Positions 1 through 8,093 of a DNA stretch of 23,931 nt are shown piece after piece. Source of the stretch: an uncultured Clostridium sp. (GTDB lineage Bacteria > Bacillota > Clostridia > TANB77 > CAG-508); contig USEM01000018.1 of NCBI GenBank assembly GCA_900553695.1, forward strand, positions 1 through 23,931, given 5' to 3'. The translations under genes were made by a program, and so were the position numbers. Under the pieces are notes generated by a model. That model searched no databases. It was not told the origin of the DNA and was given only the letters and a program-made list of their open reading frames with translations. Within the stretch, counting starts at the first letter, position 1. Each line of letters opens with the position of its first letter.

Positions 1-2
1 CA

Positions 3-74
3 GATAAAAAAGAAAAAGAATGTCATTGTGGAGACCATGGAGCAATGCCACAAGGTATGGAAGGAATGTATTAA
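3..74 (+). CDS. C-terminal tail of an unidentified upstream gene (partial)
   Basis: An open frame enters from the left edge and ends at TAA 72-74. The visible 23 residues are charged and then rich in Cys, His, Gly and Met, ending in GAMPQGMEGMY. Gly/Met-rich tails occur on GroEL-type chaperonins, and Cys-His pairs on metal-binding tails, but too little is visible to assign a family. The stop overlaps the nadD start as TAATG, so the two genes are very probably translationally coupled in one operon. The coupling and the in-frame stop are seen directly; that this is a real gene end is an inference. Confidence 0.5.
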   Translation, partial: DKKEKECHCGDHGAMPQGMEGMY

Positions 75-673
75 TGAATAAAACGGGAATTGCTGTATTT
101 GGCGGGTCATTTAACCCGCCAACTGTTGCACATATAAACTTAGCAAAACAAGTTTTAGAAGAAATGAACGAAATTGAAAAAGTAATATTTGTACCAGTAA
201 GCACAAAATATAATAAAAAAGGACTAGCCCCTGATGAGGTTAGGCTTAATATGCTAAAAAGCATTTGTAACTCTCAAGAAAACTTAGAAGTTTCTGACTT
301 AGAGCTAAAAAGCGAAAGGCAGTTATATACAATAGAAACACTAAGAATAATAGAAGAACAAAAACCTGAAAAAGAAATATACTTCCTAATAGGAACAGAC
401 AATCTAAAAGAACTAGAAACATGGTACAAGCCAGACGAATTACTAAAAAACTTCAAAATTATAGTACTAGATAGAGGCGAGGACAACACAGAAGATATTA
501 TAGAAAAAAGTGAGTTCCTAAAAAAATATAAATCATCTTTTATAAAGCTAAAAAACATGAAAAAAATGAATATCAGTTCAACCTATATTCGTGAGCAACT
601 AAAACTAGGAAACAACGTCCAAGACTTGGTTCCAGAAGAAATTAGAGCGGAAGTAGAGAGAATATATAAATAA
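74..673 (+). CDS. nadD: Nicotinate-nucleotide adenylyltransferase NadD
   Basis: NadD makes nicotinate adenine dinucleotide from nicotinate mononucleotide and ATP, a cytoplasmic step of NAD synthesis. The 199-residue product has the nucleotidyltransferase N-terminus GGSFNPPTVAH, where the family usually has GG(T/S)FDP.H.GH, and the late ISSTYIRE motif matching the ISST.IR ATP-binding signature. Length is normal for the family. The start at 74 is preferred over an in-frame ATG at 20 because homologues begin just before the GG.F motif, an AAGGA-type site lies at 61-65, and the ATG overlaps the preceding stop. Another NAD gene, nadE, is at 22297. The variant N-terminal motif, with Asn for Asp and PTVAH for IH.GH, is mildly unusual. 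Confidence 0.93.
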   Translation: MNKTGIAVFGGSFNPPTVAHINLAKQVLEEMNEIEKVIFVPVSTKYNKKGLAPDEVRLNMLKSICNSQENLEVSDLELKSERQLYTIETLRIIEEQKPEKEIYFLIGTDNLKELETWYKPDELLKNFKIIVLDRGEDNTEDIIEKSEFLKKYKSSFIKLKNMKKMNISSTYIREQLKLGNNVQDLVPEEIRAEVERIYK

Positions 674-700
674 CCATCATCCCACATAAAACATATAATA
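673..700 (+). promoter_or_regulatory. Candidate mother-cell sigma-K/sigma-E promoter of dpaB
   Basis: CATATAATA at 692-700 fits the sigma-K -10 consensus CATANNNTA, and AC at 673-674 lies 17 bases upstream, as expected for sigma-K. dpaB is a sigma-K-regulon gene in Bacillus subtilis. TATAAT (694-699) is embedded in the same bases, so a sigma-A promoter with a poor -35 is the alternative. AT-rich sequence makes chance matches likely. Confidence 0.4.
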
Positions 701-722
701 TATATATAAAACAAATGTGGGA
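680..722 (+). repeat. 8-bp inverted repeat that would mask the dpaB ribosome binding site
   Basis: TCCCACAT (680-687) is perfectly complementary to ATGTGGGA (715-722), with a 27-base AT-rich loop. The right arm contains most of the GGGAG ribosome binding site of dpaB. The left arm lies upstream of the transcription start expected from the 692-700 element, so only readthrough RNA from nadD would carry both arms. Confidence 0.45.
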
Positions 723-729
723 GATTTTT

Positions 730-1293
730 ATGGAATTGAAGAACAAAAGAATTGTAATTGGAATAACAAGTGCTTTTTACGCAATTGAGAAGGTAATTCC
801 TCAAATAGAAAAATTGATTAATAATGGTGCAGATATAATACCTGTCATGTCTTTTAACTGCTACAACTTAGATTTTAAAGGGTTTTCAAAACAAATAGAA
901 AATATTACAGGAAAGAAAATTATACATACAATTGAAGATGCAGAGCCAATTGGGCATAGAATTTCAACAGATATAATGGCAATAATTCCATGTACAGGGA
1001 ATACCATTGGTAAACTTGCAAATGGAATTATTGATACGCCCGTGTTGGTTTCTGCGAAAACAAATTTAAAGAGTGGAAACAATTTAGTAATTGGAGTTGC
1101 AACAAATGATGGGTTGTCAATTGAAGCAGAAAATATGGGAAAACTTTTGAAGCAAAAAAATGTATTTTTTGTACCGTTCAGGCAGGATAACCCAATTACA
1201 AAACCAGCTTCCTTACTCTTTAGCTCAGTTTATATTAGAGAAACAATAGAAAGGGCATTCCAAGGAGAACAAATACAGCCAATTTTAATATGA
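730..1293 (+). CDS. dpaB: Dipicolinate synthase subunit B
   Basis: DpaB (SpoVFB) is the flavoprotein-like subunit that with DpaA makes dipicolinic acid, the main small molecule of the spore core, in the mother cell. The 187-residue product opens with the family pattern ITSAFYAIEKVIPQIEKL and carries the IPCTGNTIGKLANGIIDTPVL core and a C-terminal VPFRQDNP segment. Length is close to the usual 190-200. The ATG at 730 is chosen over the in-frame ATG at 715 because GGGAG (719-723) lies 6 bases before it and overlaps the 715 codon. No dpaA is visible next to it; in Bacillus the two are adjacent. Upstream are a sporulation-type promoter candidate and an inverted repeat over the ribosome binding site. 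Presence of the gene implies an endospore-forming ancestry. Confidence 0.9.
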   Translation: MELKNKRIVIGITSAFYAIEKVIPQIEKLINNGADIIPVMSFNCYNLDFKGFSKQIENITGKKIIHTIEDAEPIGHRISTDIMAIIPCTGNTIGKLANGIIDTPVLVSAKTNLKSGNNLVIGVATNDGLSIEAENMGKLLKQKNVFFVPFRQDNPITKPASLLFSSVYIRETIERAFQGEQIQPILI

Positions 1294-1312
1294 AAAATCT
1301 CAATAAATTATA

Positions 1313-1340
1313 AGAAAACACTTGAAAAGTGTTTTCTTTT
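1313..1340 (+). terminator. Intrinsic terminator after dpaB
   Basis: AGAAAACACTT (1313-1323) pairs with AAGTGTTTTCT (1327-1337) around a 3-base loop, followed by a T run. It closes the nadD-dpaB unit. The -35 box of the gap promoter is embedded in it. Confidence 0.75.
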
Positions 1341-1350
1341 GTTATACAAT
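1322..1350 (+). promoter_or_regulatory. Sigma-A promoter of the glycolytic operon
   Basis: TTGAAA (1322-1327), a 17-base spacer and TACAAT (1345-1350) match the housekeeping consensus at five of six positions each. Transcription would start near 1357, leaving a leader of about 30 bases before gap with no room for a large riboswitch. The -35 hexamer lies in the stem-loop of the preceding terminator. Confidence 0.7.
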
Positions 1351-1387
1351 AGGCACGTAAAATTATAAATTTAAGGAGGAACAAATT

Positions 1388-2389
1388 ATGTCAGTTAAAG
1401 TTGGAATCAATGGTTTTGGAAGAATTGGAAAGTTAGTTTTCCAAGCAGCTTTAGAGAAAGGAGAAGTTGATGTTGTTGCAGTAAATGACCCTTTTATCAC
1501 AGCAGAATATATGGCATATATGTTAAAATTTGATACAGTACATGGAAAATTCAACGGACAAGTTAGAGGAGAAGGTAATAAATTATATGTTAATGATAAA
1601 GTAGTAAATGTATATAATGAAATGGACCCACACAATATTCCTTGGGGAGCTGAAGGAGTAGAATATGTTTTAGAATGTTCAGGAGTATTTACAACACTAG
1701 AAAAAGCTCAAGCTCATATTGATGCTGGTGCAAAGAAAGTTTTAATTAGTGCACCATCAAAAGATGCCCCAATGTTTGTAATGGGTGTTAATAACGATAA
1801 ATATGACCCAAGCATGACAATTATTTCAAATGCATCTTGCACTACAAACTGTTTAGCGCCTTTAGCAAAAGTTATAAACGATAACTTTGGAATTAAAGAA
1901 GGATTAATGACAACAGTTCATAGCACAACAGCGACACAAAAAACAGTTGATGGAGCTTCTAAAAAAGATTGGAGAGGTGGTAGAGCAGCTTCAGCAAACA
2001 TAATACCATCATCTACAGGAGCTGCAAAAGCAGTTGGAAAAGTAATTCCAGAATTAAATGGAAAATTAACAGGTATGGCATTTAGAGTACCTACAGTAGA
2101 TGTATCAGTTGTAGACTTAACATGTAATCTAGAAAAATCTGCAACATATGAAGAAATATGTGCAGCAGTAAAACATGCATCAGAAAACGAACTTAAGGGA
2201 ATACTAGAATATGTTGATGAAGATGTTGTATCATCAGACTTTATACATGATCCACATACATCAATATTTGATAGCAAAGCTGGTATTCAATTAACAGATA
2301 ACTTTGTTAAATTAGTTGCTTGGTATGATAATGAATGGGGTTACTCAAACAAACTAGTTGACCTAGCAATATATATTTCAAAGAAATAA
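1388..2389 (+). CDS. gap: Glyceraldehyde-3-phosphate dehydrogenase, type I
   Basis: Oxidises and phosphorylates glyceraldehyde 3-phosphate to 1,3-bisphosphoglycerate with NAD, in the cytoplasm. The 333-residue protein has the Rossmann start VGINGFGRIGK, Asp34 in AVNDP (favouring NAD over NADP), the catalytic SNASCTTNC motif with Cys151, and His178 in TTVHSTTATQ. The C-terminal WYDNEWGYSNKLVDL is canonical. AAGGAGG at 1373-1379 lies 8 bases before the ATG. It is first in a five-enzyme glycolytic operon, and a GC-rich hairpin separates it from pgk. No cggR-type repressor gene precedes it, unlike Bacillus. Confidence 0.98.
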   Translation: MSVKVGINGFGRIGKLVFQAALEKGEVDVVAVNDPFITAEYMAYMLKFDTVHGKFNGQVRGEGNKLYVNDKVVNVYNEMDPHNIPWGAEGVEYVLECSGVFTTLEKAQAHIDAGAKKVLISAPSKDAPMFVMGVNNDKYDPSMTIISNASCTTNCLAPLAKVINDNFGIKEGLMTTVHSTTATQKTVDGASKKDWRGGRAASANIIPSSTGAAKAVGKVIPELNGKLTGMAFRVPTVDVSVVDLTCNLEKSATYEEICAAVKHASENELKGILEYVDEDVVSSDFIHDPHTSIFDSKAGIQLTDNFVKLVAWYDNEWGYSNKLVDLAIYISKK

Positions 2390-2400
2390 ACAAGTTTTGA

Positions 2401-2419
2401 GGGCGAGCTTTGCTCGTCC
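2401..2419 (+). promoter_or_regulatory. Intercistronic GC-rich hairpin between gap and pgk
   Basis: GGGCGAGC (2401-2408) pairs with GCTCGTCC (2412-2419), eight pairs with one G-T wobble and a TTT loop. It is far more GC-rich than its surroundings. An A run rather than a T run follows, so it is not a standard terminator. A role in RNA processing or 3' stabilisation of gap mRNA is an inference. Confidence 0.6.
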
Positions 2420-2446
2420 AAAAAATGTTTAAAGGGAGGAAGAAAC

Positions 2447-3634
2447 ATGAATAAAAAAACAGTTAGAGACATTGATGTTACAGGAAAAAAGGTTCTTGTA
2501 AGATGTGATTTCAATGTTCCACTAGATAAGGAAACAGGAAAAATTACAGATAACAGAAGAATAAGAGCAGCAATACCAACAATTGAGTATTTAATTGACC
2601 ACAATGCAAAAGTTATACTATGCTCACACTTAGGAAGACCTAAGGGAGAATTCAATTTGAAATATTCTTTAAAACCAGTAGCAGAGGAACTTTCTAAACT
2701 ATTAGGTAAAGAAGTTAAACTAGCAAAAGATGTGATTGGAGAAGATGCTGAAAAACTTACATCTGAAATTAGAGAAGGAGAAGTTGTACTTCTAGAAAAT
2801 GTAAGATTCCACAAAGAAGAAGAAGAAAACGACCCAGAATTTGCTAAAAAACTAGCTTCATTTGCTGAAATATATGTAAATGATGCTTTTGGAACAGCAC
2901 ACCGTGCACATGCTTCAACAGCAGGAGTTGCAGACTATTTACCAGCAGTATCTGGTTTTTTAATAGAAAAGGAATTAGAATTCTTAGGTAATGCTTTAGA
3001 TAACCCTGAAAGACCTTTTGTTGCAATACTAGGGGGAGCAAAAGTTTCAGATAAAATTGGTGTAATAGAAAACCTATTAGATAAGGTAGATACATTAATT
3101 ATAGGTGGAGGAATGGCATATACATTCTATAAAGCACAAGGACATAGTATAGGAACATCAATATGTGAAGAAGATAAAATAGACTTAGCAAATGATATAT
3201 TAAATAAAGCTAAGGAAAAGAATGTAGAAATTTTACTTCCAATAGATAACCATGTTTCAGCAGAATATTCAAATGAAGCTGAAGATAAATATATAGATAG
3301 TGTAGAAATACCAGAAGGATTTATGGGACTAGATATAGGACCAAAAACAATTGAACTTTTCAAAAATGCAATTAAAAATGCAAAAACTGTAGTATGGAAC
3401 GGACCACTTGGTGTAACAGAATTTTCGAAATTTGAAGAAGGAACAAAAGCTATTGCAGAAGCTTTGGCAGAAACTGAAGCAGTAACTGTAATAGGTGGTG
3501 GAGATTCAGCTGCAGCGGTAGAAAAATTTGGTCTAGCAGATAAAATGACACACATTTCAACAGGTGGAGGAGCTTCTTTAGAATTTCTAGAAGGAAAAGT
3601 TTTACCGGGTATAGCATGTTTAAATAATAAATAA
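2447..3634 (+). CDS. pgk: Phosphoglycerate kinase
   Basis: Transfers phosphate from 1,3-bisphosphoglycerate to ADP, the first ATP-yielding step of glycolysis. The 395-residue protein shows all landmarks in order: VRCDFNVPLD and SHLGRPKG in the N-terminal substrate domain, the basic AHRAHASTAG region, GGAKVSDKIGVI and GGGMAYTF in the nucleotide domain, VWNGPLGVTEF, and the terminal GGGDSAAAVEKFG and STGGGASLEFLEG loops. Length is typical (about 390-400). GGGAGG at 2435-2440 lies 6 bases before the ATG. It is second in the glycolytic operon, immediately before an unrelated membrane-protein gene. Confidence 0.98.
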   Translation: MNKKTVRDIDVTGKKVLVRCDFNVPLDKETGKITDNRRIRAAIPTIEYLIDHNAKVILCSHLGRPKGEFNLKYSLKPVAEELSKLLGKEVKLAKDVIGEDAEKLTSEIREGEVVLLENVRFHKEEEENDPEFAKKLASFAEIYVNDAFGTAHRAHASTAGVADYLPAVSGFLIEKELEFLGNALDNPERPFVAILGGAKVSDKIGVIENLLDKVDTLIIGGGMAYTFYKAQGHSIGTSICEEDKIDLANDILNKAKEKNVEILLPIDNHVSAEYSNEAEDKYIDSVEIPEGFMGLDIGPKTIELFKNAIKNAKTVVWNGPLGVTEFSKFEEGTKAIAEALAETEAVTVIGGGDSAAAVEKFGLADKMTHISTGGGASLEFLEGKVLPGIACLNNK

Positions 3635-3651
3635 TGGAGGGATAAAACAGA

Positions 3652-4419
3652 ATGAATAACAGAAAACTAGTTGTAATATTAATGATTATAGTTGCAATAC
3701 TAATAATTGCACTTGTAGGAGCAATTATATATATTGTTGCAAAAGAAAATAAAAATTCAAATAATACAGTGGTTGTGAATAACAATAAAACAGAAAATAC
3801 AACACAAAATGAAGCTGATACCAATAATAACATAGATGAACCAGATATTGATGATGAACAAACTAAAGCAATGGCAATAAAATCATTTAATGCACAATTT
3901 GAAACTTACAAAAAAGAAGATAATTCAAGCAACCAAATTAAAGCTTTAATATCATCAATTGAAACAAACAATGCAACAAGAGAAGATGATCATAAAATAA
4001 ATTTGAGTACAGATGGAATAACCAAGGTGGATCAACTTTTATCAGATAAAAAATATAAAGTGGAATTTTTAACTGATGTTGAAGGATATATCAATGAGGT
4101 AATTATAACAGAAAATGGAGCGAATACTGGAACATCACAAACACCAAACCAAACACCAAGTGGTACAAGTGATTTACACGCTGCCATTTTTAATGCTAAG
4201 TTTAATAACTATATAGGAAATATTACAGGAAGTAAAATTAATGATTTGTTACGAATTGCAACAGAAAGTGTAACTAATGATCCGAGTCACCCAATAACAA
4301 TAAATTCAAATACTATAACTGATTTGAGTGAAATTATGCCAACAGAGACATATATGATTACACCAGCATATGACTCAGCAGGATATATAAACACTCTAAA
4401 CATTGATAAGATTATGTAA
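3652..4419 (+). CDS. Unknown membrane-anchored protein with a duplicated extracellular domain
   Basis: I do not recognise a named family. The 255-residue protein has a short basic N-terminus, one strongly hydrophobic helix (residues about 6-29) and no lipobox Cys, so it is probably a single-pass anchor with the rest outside. An Asn/Thr-rich linker (33-70) leads to two related domains of about 80 residues (75-154 and 176-255). Both share FNA.F..Y near the start, then S..I..L, an H.I segment, an IT...L segment, and D..GYIN near the end; a Thr/Pro/Ser linker separates them. GGAGGG lies before the ATG. It sits 17 bases after pgk and 18 bases before tpiA, so it is co-transcribed with glycolytic enzymes although nothing in it suggests an enzyme of that path. 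Confidence 0.85.
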   Translation: MNNRKLVVILMIIVAILIIALVGAIIYIVAKENKNSNNTVVVNNNKTENTTQNEADTNNNIDEPDIDDEQTKAMAIKSFNAQFETYKKEDNSSNQIKALISSIETNNATREDDHKINLSTDGITKVDQLLSDKKYKVEFLTDVEGYINEVIITENGANTGTSQTPNQTPSGTSDLHAAIFNAKFNNYIGNITGSKINDLLRIATESVTNDPSHPITINSNTITDLSEIMPTETYMITPAYDSAGYINTLNIDKIM

Positions 4420-4437
4420 ACGGAAGGAGCTTTATAT

Positions 4438-5193
4438 ATGAGGAGAAAAGTAATAGCAGGTAACTGGAAAATGAATATGCTTCCAAATGAAGCAATAGCA
4501 TTTTTAGATGCTTTTGCTCCACTAGTGGCTAATGCTGAAAGTGAAGTCGTTTTATGCGTACCATATACAGACTTGTTTTACGCATTGTTAACTGCTCAGG
4601 GAACGAATATTAAAATAGGTGCTCAAAATATGCACTGGGAAGAATCTGGAGCATATACAGGTGAAGTATCTCCAGAAATGCTAAAATCAATAGGTGTTCA
4701 ATATGTAATAATAGGACATTCAGAAAGAAGAGCGTATTTTGCAGAGACTGATGAAACTGTTAATAAAAAATTAAAATCTGCACACAAAGTTGGTTTAAAA
4801 CCAATTGTATGCGTAGGAGAAAGCTTAAAAGAGAGAGAACAAGGTATAGCTAAAGAAGTTATACAAAACCAAGTAAAACAAGGCTTGAAAGACTTGACAA
4901 ATGCCGAAATTGAAAGTACAATAGTTGCGTATGAACCAATTTGGGCAATTGGTACAGGAAAAACTGCAACAAAAGAAGATGCAAATGAAACCATAAAATG
5001 GATTAGAGAAGAAATTTCAGAAATGTATGGAAATAAAAGCGCTGAAAAAGTAATAATTCAATATGGTGGAAGTGTAAAATCATCAAATGCGAAAGAACTT
5101 TTTGAAATGTCTGATATAGACGGAGGCCTTGTAGGAGGAGCAAGTTTAAAACCAGAAGAATTCGCAAAAATTGTTAATTACAAGGAAGGATAA
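4438..5193 (+). CDS. tpiA: Triosephosphate isomerase
   Basis: Interconverts dihydroxyacetone phosphate and glyceraldehyde 3-phosphate. The 251-residue TIM barrel carries the catalytic trio: Lys11 in AGNWKMN, His94 in IIGHSERR, and Glu166 in AYEPIWAIGTG. It also has the flexible loop GTGKTA and the phosphate-binding GGSVKSSNA and GGLVGGASL segments. Length is standard. GGAAGGAG at 4422-4429 precedes the ATG. The stop is three bases before the gpmI start, which implies tight coupling. Order in the operon (pgk, membrane protein, tpiA, gpmI, eno) is the common Firmicutes order apart from the inserted membrane-protein gene. Confidence 0.98.
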   Translation: MRRKVIAGNWKMNMLPNEAIAFLDAFAPLVANAESEVVLCVPYTDLFYALLTAQGTNIKIGAQNMHWEESGAYTGEVSPEMLKSIGVQYVIIGHSERRAYFAETDETVNKKLKSAHKVGLKPIVCVGESLKEREQGIAKEVIQNQVKQGLKDLTNAEIESTIVAYEPIWAIGTGKTATKEDANETIKWIREEISEMYGNKSAEKVIIQYGGSVKSSNAKELFEMSDIDGGLVGGASLKPEEFAKIVNYKEG

Positions 5194-5196
5194 TAT

Positions 5197-6729
5197 ATGG
5201 ATAAAAAAGTAACAATGCTAATGATACTAGATGGGGTAGGAATAAATGAGAGAACAGATGGTAATGCTGTGGCACTAGCCAATACTCCAGTCTTAGATAA
5301 AATACTAAAAACTAATCCAAACACAATAATAAAAACAAGTGGTTTAGACGTAGGACTACCAGAAGGGCAAATGGGAAATTCTGAAGTAGGACATACTAAT
5401 ATTGGCGCAGGAAGAATTGTTTACCAAGAATTAACAAGAATAACAAAATCAATAGAAGATGGAGATTTTTTTAGTTTACCAGAGTTAGTTGGGGCAATTG
5501 AAAATTGCAAAAAAAATCATTCTAAATTACACATAATGGGATTACTATCAGATGGTGGCGTACATAGCCATATACGCCATTTATATGCAATACTAGAGCT
5601 TGCAAAAAGAAGAGATTTTGAAGATGTATATGTACATTGCTTCTTAGATGGACGTGATACTCCACCAGCATCAGGGGAAGGATATATTGCAGAGCTAGAG
5701 AAAAAAATGGAAGAAAAAGGTGTTGGAAAAATAGCAAGTATCCAAGGCAGATTCTATGCAATGGATAGAGATAAAAGATGGGAAAGAGTGCAAAAGGCAT
5801 ATGATGCATTGGTTAATGGAATTGGAGAAAAAGCTACATCTGCAACAATTGCAATTGAGGACTCATACCAAAAAGAAATCTTTGATGAATTTGTTGTTCC
5901 AACAGTAATTTGTAATGGAGACGATACCCCAATTGCAACAATAAGCGAAAACGACTCTGTAATATTCTTTAACTTTAGACCAGATAGAGCAAGAGAAATT
6001 ACTAGAAGTTTGGTAGATAAGGAATTCACAGGATTTGAAAGAAAATATTTCCCACTATATTATGTATGTTTTACAAACTATGATGACACAATTGAAAATG
6101 TTCATATAGTATTCAAGAAAGAAGAGATAAAAAATACATTTGGAGAAATTATTTCTAAAAAAGGATTAACACAATTAAGAATAGCTGAAACTGAAAAATA
6201 TGCGCATGTTACATTCTTTTTCAATGGAGGAGAAGAAAAACAATATAATGGAGAAGATAGAATTTTAGTACCATCTCCAAAGGTTGAAACATATGATATG
6301 CAACCAGAAATGAGTGCAATAGAAGTAACAGATAAAGTAGTAGAAGCAATAGAAAGTAAAAAATATGATGTAATAATTCTAAACTATGCAAACCCAGATA
6401 TGGTTGGACATACAGGAAGTTTAGATGCAGCAATAAAGGCAATGGAAACAATAGATACATGTGTTGGTAGAGTTTATGAAGCAATAAATGATGTCGATGG
6501 TGTGCTTTTAATTACAGCAGACCATGGTAATTCAGAACAAATGATAGATTATACTACAGGTGAACCACACACAGCTCATACAACAAACCCAGTACATCTT
6601 GTATTAGTTGGAAAAAATTCTCAATTAAAGCCAGGAAGATTATCAGACCTAGCACCAACAATGCTTGAAATAATGGGAATAGAAAAACCAGCAGAAATGA
6701 CAGGCGAAAGCCTTATCATAAATAATTAA
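5197..6729 (+). CDS. gpmI: 2,3-bisphosphoglycerate-independent phosphoglycerate mutase
   Basis: Converts 3-phosphoglycerate to 2-phosphoglycerate without a bisphosphoglycerate cofactor, using two Mn ions. The 510-residue length is exactly that of the family. Metal and catalytic positions are visible: Asp12 in ILDGVG, Ser62 in GQMGNSEVGHTNIGAG (the phosphorylated residue), DGRDTPP, RFYAMDRDKRW, NFRPDRAREITR, NPDMVGHTG, ITADHGNSEQM and the late PHTAHT. The ribosome binding site AAGGAAGGA lies inside the last codons of tpiA. I see no truncation or odd residue. Confidence 0.98.
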   Translation: MDKKVTMLMILDGVGINERTDGNAVALANTPVLDKILKTNPNTIIKTSGLDVGLPEGQMGNSEVGHTNIGAGRIVYQELTRITKSIEDGDFFSLPELVGAIENCKKNHSKLHIMGLLSDGGVHSHIRHLYAILELAKRRDFEDVYVHCFLDGRDTPPASGEGYIAELEKKMEEKGVGKIASIQGRFYAMDRDKRWERVQKAYDALVNGIGEKATSATIAIEDSYQKEIFDEFVVPTVICNGDDTPIATISENDSVIFFNFRPDRAREITRSLVDKEFTGFERKYFPLYYVCFTNYDDTIENVHIVFKKEEIKNTFGEIISKKGLTQLRIAETEKYAHVTFFFNGGEEKQYNGEDRILVPSPKVETYDMQPEMSAIEVTDKVVEAIESKKYDVIILNYANPDMVGHTGSLDAAIKAMETIDTCVGRVYEAINDVDGVLLITADHGNSEQMIDYTTGEPHTAHTTNPVHLVLVGKNSQLKPGRLSDLAPTMLEIMGIEKPAEMTGESLIINN

Positions 6730-6748
6730 TTTAATAGGAGGAATTTTT

Positions 6749-8047
6749 ATGAAGGACTATTTAGCAATTGAAGAAGTTAGAGCCTTAGAAATATTAGACT
6801 CTAGAGGAAACCCAACAGTACAAGTTGAGGTTGTAACAGAAGATGGTTCAAATGGTGTAGCAATGGTACCATCTGGAGCATCAACAGGAAGTTTCGAAGC
6901 AGTTGAACTAAGGGATGGAGACAAATCTAGATACTTAGGAAAAGGTGTAACAAAAGCAGTAGCAAATGTAAATGAAATAATTGCACCAGAACTAGAAGGA
7001 ATGAACGTATTTGAGCAAGTAGAAATTGATAAAAAACTAATCGAATTAGATGGAACAGAAAACAAAGGCAGATTAGGAGCAAACGCAACACTAGGTGTAT
7101 CACTTGCAGTTGCAAGAGCAGCAGCAAATGCACTTGGAATGAGCCTATATAGATACATTGGTGGTACAAATGCAAAAACATTACCAATTCCAATGATGAA
7201 CATTATGAATGGTGGAAAACATGCTGATTCTACTTTAAGCGTACAAGAATTCATGATTATGCCAGTAGGAGCATCAAGCTTTAAAGAATGCTTACGTATG
7301 TGTGCAGAAGTTTACCACAATTTAAAAAGCGTATTAAAAGAAAGAGGACTATCTACTGGAATAGGTGACGAAGGTGGATTTGCACCAATGGTAAAAAATG
7401 AAGAAGAAGCCTTAGATACAATAGTAGAAGCAATAAAGAAAGCAGGATATGAACCAGGTAAAGATATTTGCCTAGCATTAGACTGTGCAGCAACAGAAAT
7501 GTATGATGAAGCAAAGAAAATAGGAAAAGATGGAATGTATTATTTCTGGAAAATAGGAGAACTAAAAACAGTTGATGAAATGATAGATTTCATGAGTGAA
7601 TTAGTAGAAAAATACCCAATAATCTCAATAGAAGATGGTTTAGCAGAAGAAGATTGGGACGGCTGGAAAAAACTTACAGATAGATTAGGAAGCAAAATTC
7701 AAATAGTTGGAGACGACCTATTTGTAACAAACATAAAAAGATTACAAAAAGGATTAGACCTAAAAACAGCAAACAGCATACTAATCAAATTAAACCAAAT
7801 TGGAACATTAACAGAAACATTAGATGCAATAGAACTTGCAAAGAAAAACGGATATACAGCAGTTGTATCACATAGATCAGGTGAAACAGAAGATACAACA
7901 TTAGCAGATGTTGCAGTTGCAATGAATGCAGGACAAATAAAAACAGGTGCACCATGTAGAACAGATAGAGTTGCAAAATACAACAGATTATTAAATATAG
8001 AAGACGAACTAGGAAAAACAGCAATATATCCAAATAAATTAAGATAA
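6749..8047 (+). CDS. eno: Enolase
   Basis: Dehydrates 2-phosphoglycerate to phosphoenolpyruvate in the cytoplasm. The 432-residue protein has the N-terminal RGNPTVQVEV segment, the mobile loop SGASTGSFEA, GGKHAD with its active-site His, GDEGGFAP (loop with the catalytic Glu), the Mg-binding LALDCAATEM, SIEDGLAEEDW and QIVGDDLF segments, the catalytic-Lys segment ILIKLNQIGT, and SHRSGETED. AGGAGG at 6737-6742 lies 6 bases before the ATG. It is the last protein gene of the glycolytic operon; a hairpin and a tRNA gene follow within 50 bases. Confidence 0.98.
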   Translation: MKDYLAIEEVRALEILDSRGNPTVQVEVVTEDGSNGVAMVPSGASTGSFEAVELRDGDKSRYLGKGVTKAVANVNEIIAPELEGMNVFEQVEIDKKLIELDGTENKGRLGANATLGVSLAVARAAANALGMSLYRYIGGTNAKTLPIPMMNIMNGGKHADSTLSVQEFMIMPVGASSFKECLRMCAEVYHNLKSVLKERGLSTGIGDEGGFAPMVKNEEEALDTIVEAIKKAGYEPGKDICLALDCAATEMYDEAKKIGKDGMYYFWKIGELKTVDEMIDFMSELVEKYPIISIEDGLAEEDWDGWKKLTDRLGSKIQIVGDDLFVTNIKRLQKGLDLKTANSILIKLNQIGTLTETLDAIELAKKNGYTAVVSHRSGETEDTTLADVAVAMNAGQIKTGAPCRTDRVAKYNRLLNIEDELGKTAIYPNKLR

Positions 8048-8054
8048 AAAAACA

Positions 8055-8086
8055 GGTAATGAATAATAGCAATATTATTTATTACC
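8055..8086. terminator. Long hairpin between eno and tRNA-Gln; terminator-shaped only on the minus strand
   Basis: GGTAATGAATAATA (8055-8068) pairs with TATTATTTATTACC (8073-8086), 14 pairs with one G-T wobble around a 4-base GCAA loop. On the + strand no T run follows, so it should be a weak terminator and the tRNA can be reached by readthrough. An A run precedes it (8046-8052), so on the minus strand it is a standard intrinsic terminator. No minus-strand gene is visible that would need it. Confidence 0.55.
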
Positions 8087-8093
8087 CAAACAT

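Noticed and set aside
715..729. ATG 715 as the dpaB start
   Set aside because: The GGGAG ribosome binding site overlaps the codons just after it and is correctly spaced only for ATG 730.
2401..2419. Terminator between gap and pgk
   Set aside because: The stem is stable, but no T run follows and pgk has no separate promoter that I can see, so it is better read as a processing or stability hairpin.
3652..3741. Lipoprotein signal in the operon membrane protein
   Set aside because: No Cys follows the hydrophobic stretch, so an uncleaved anchor is more likely.
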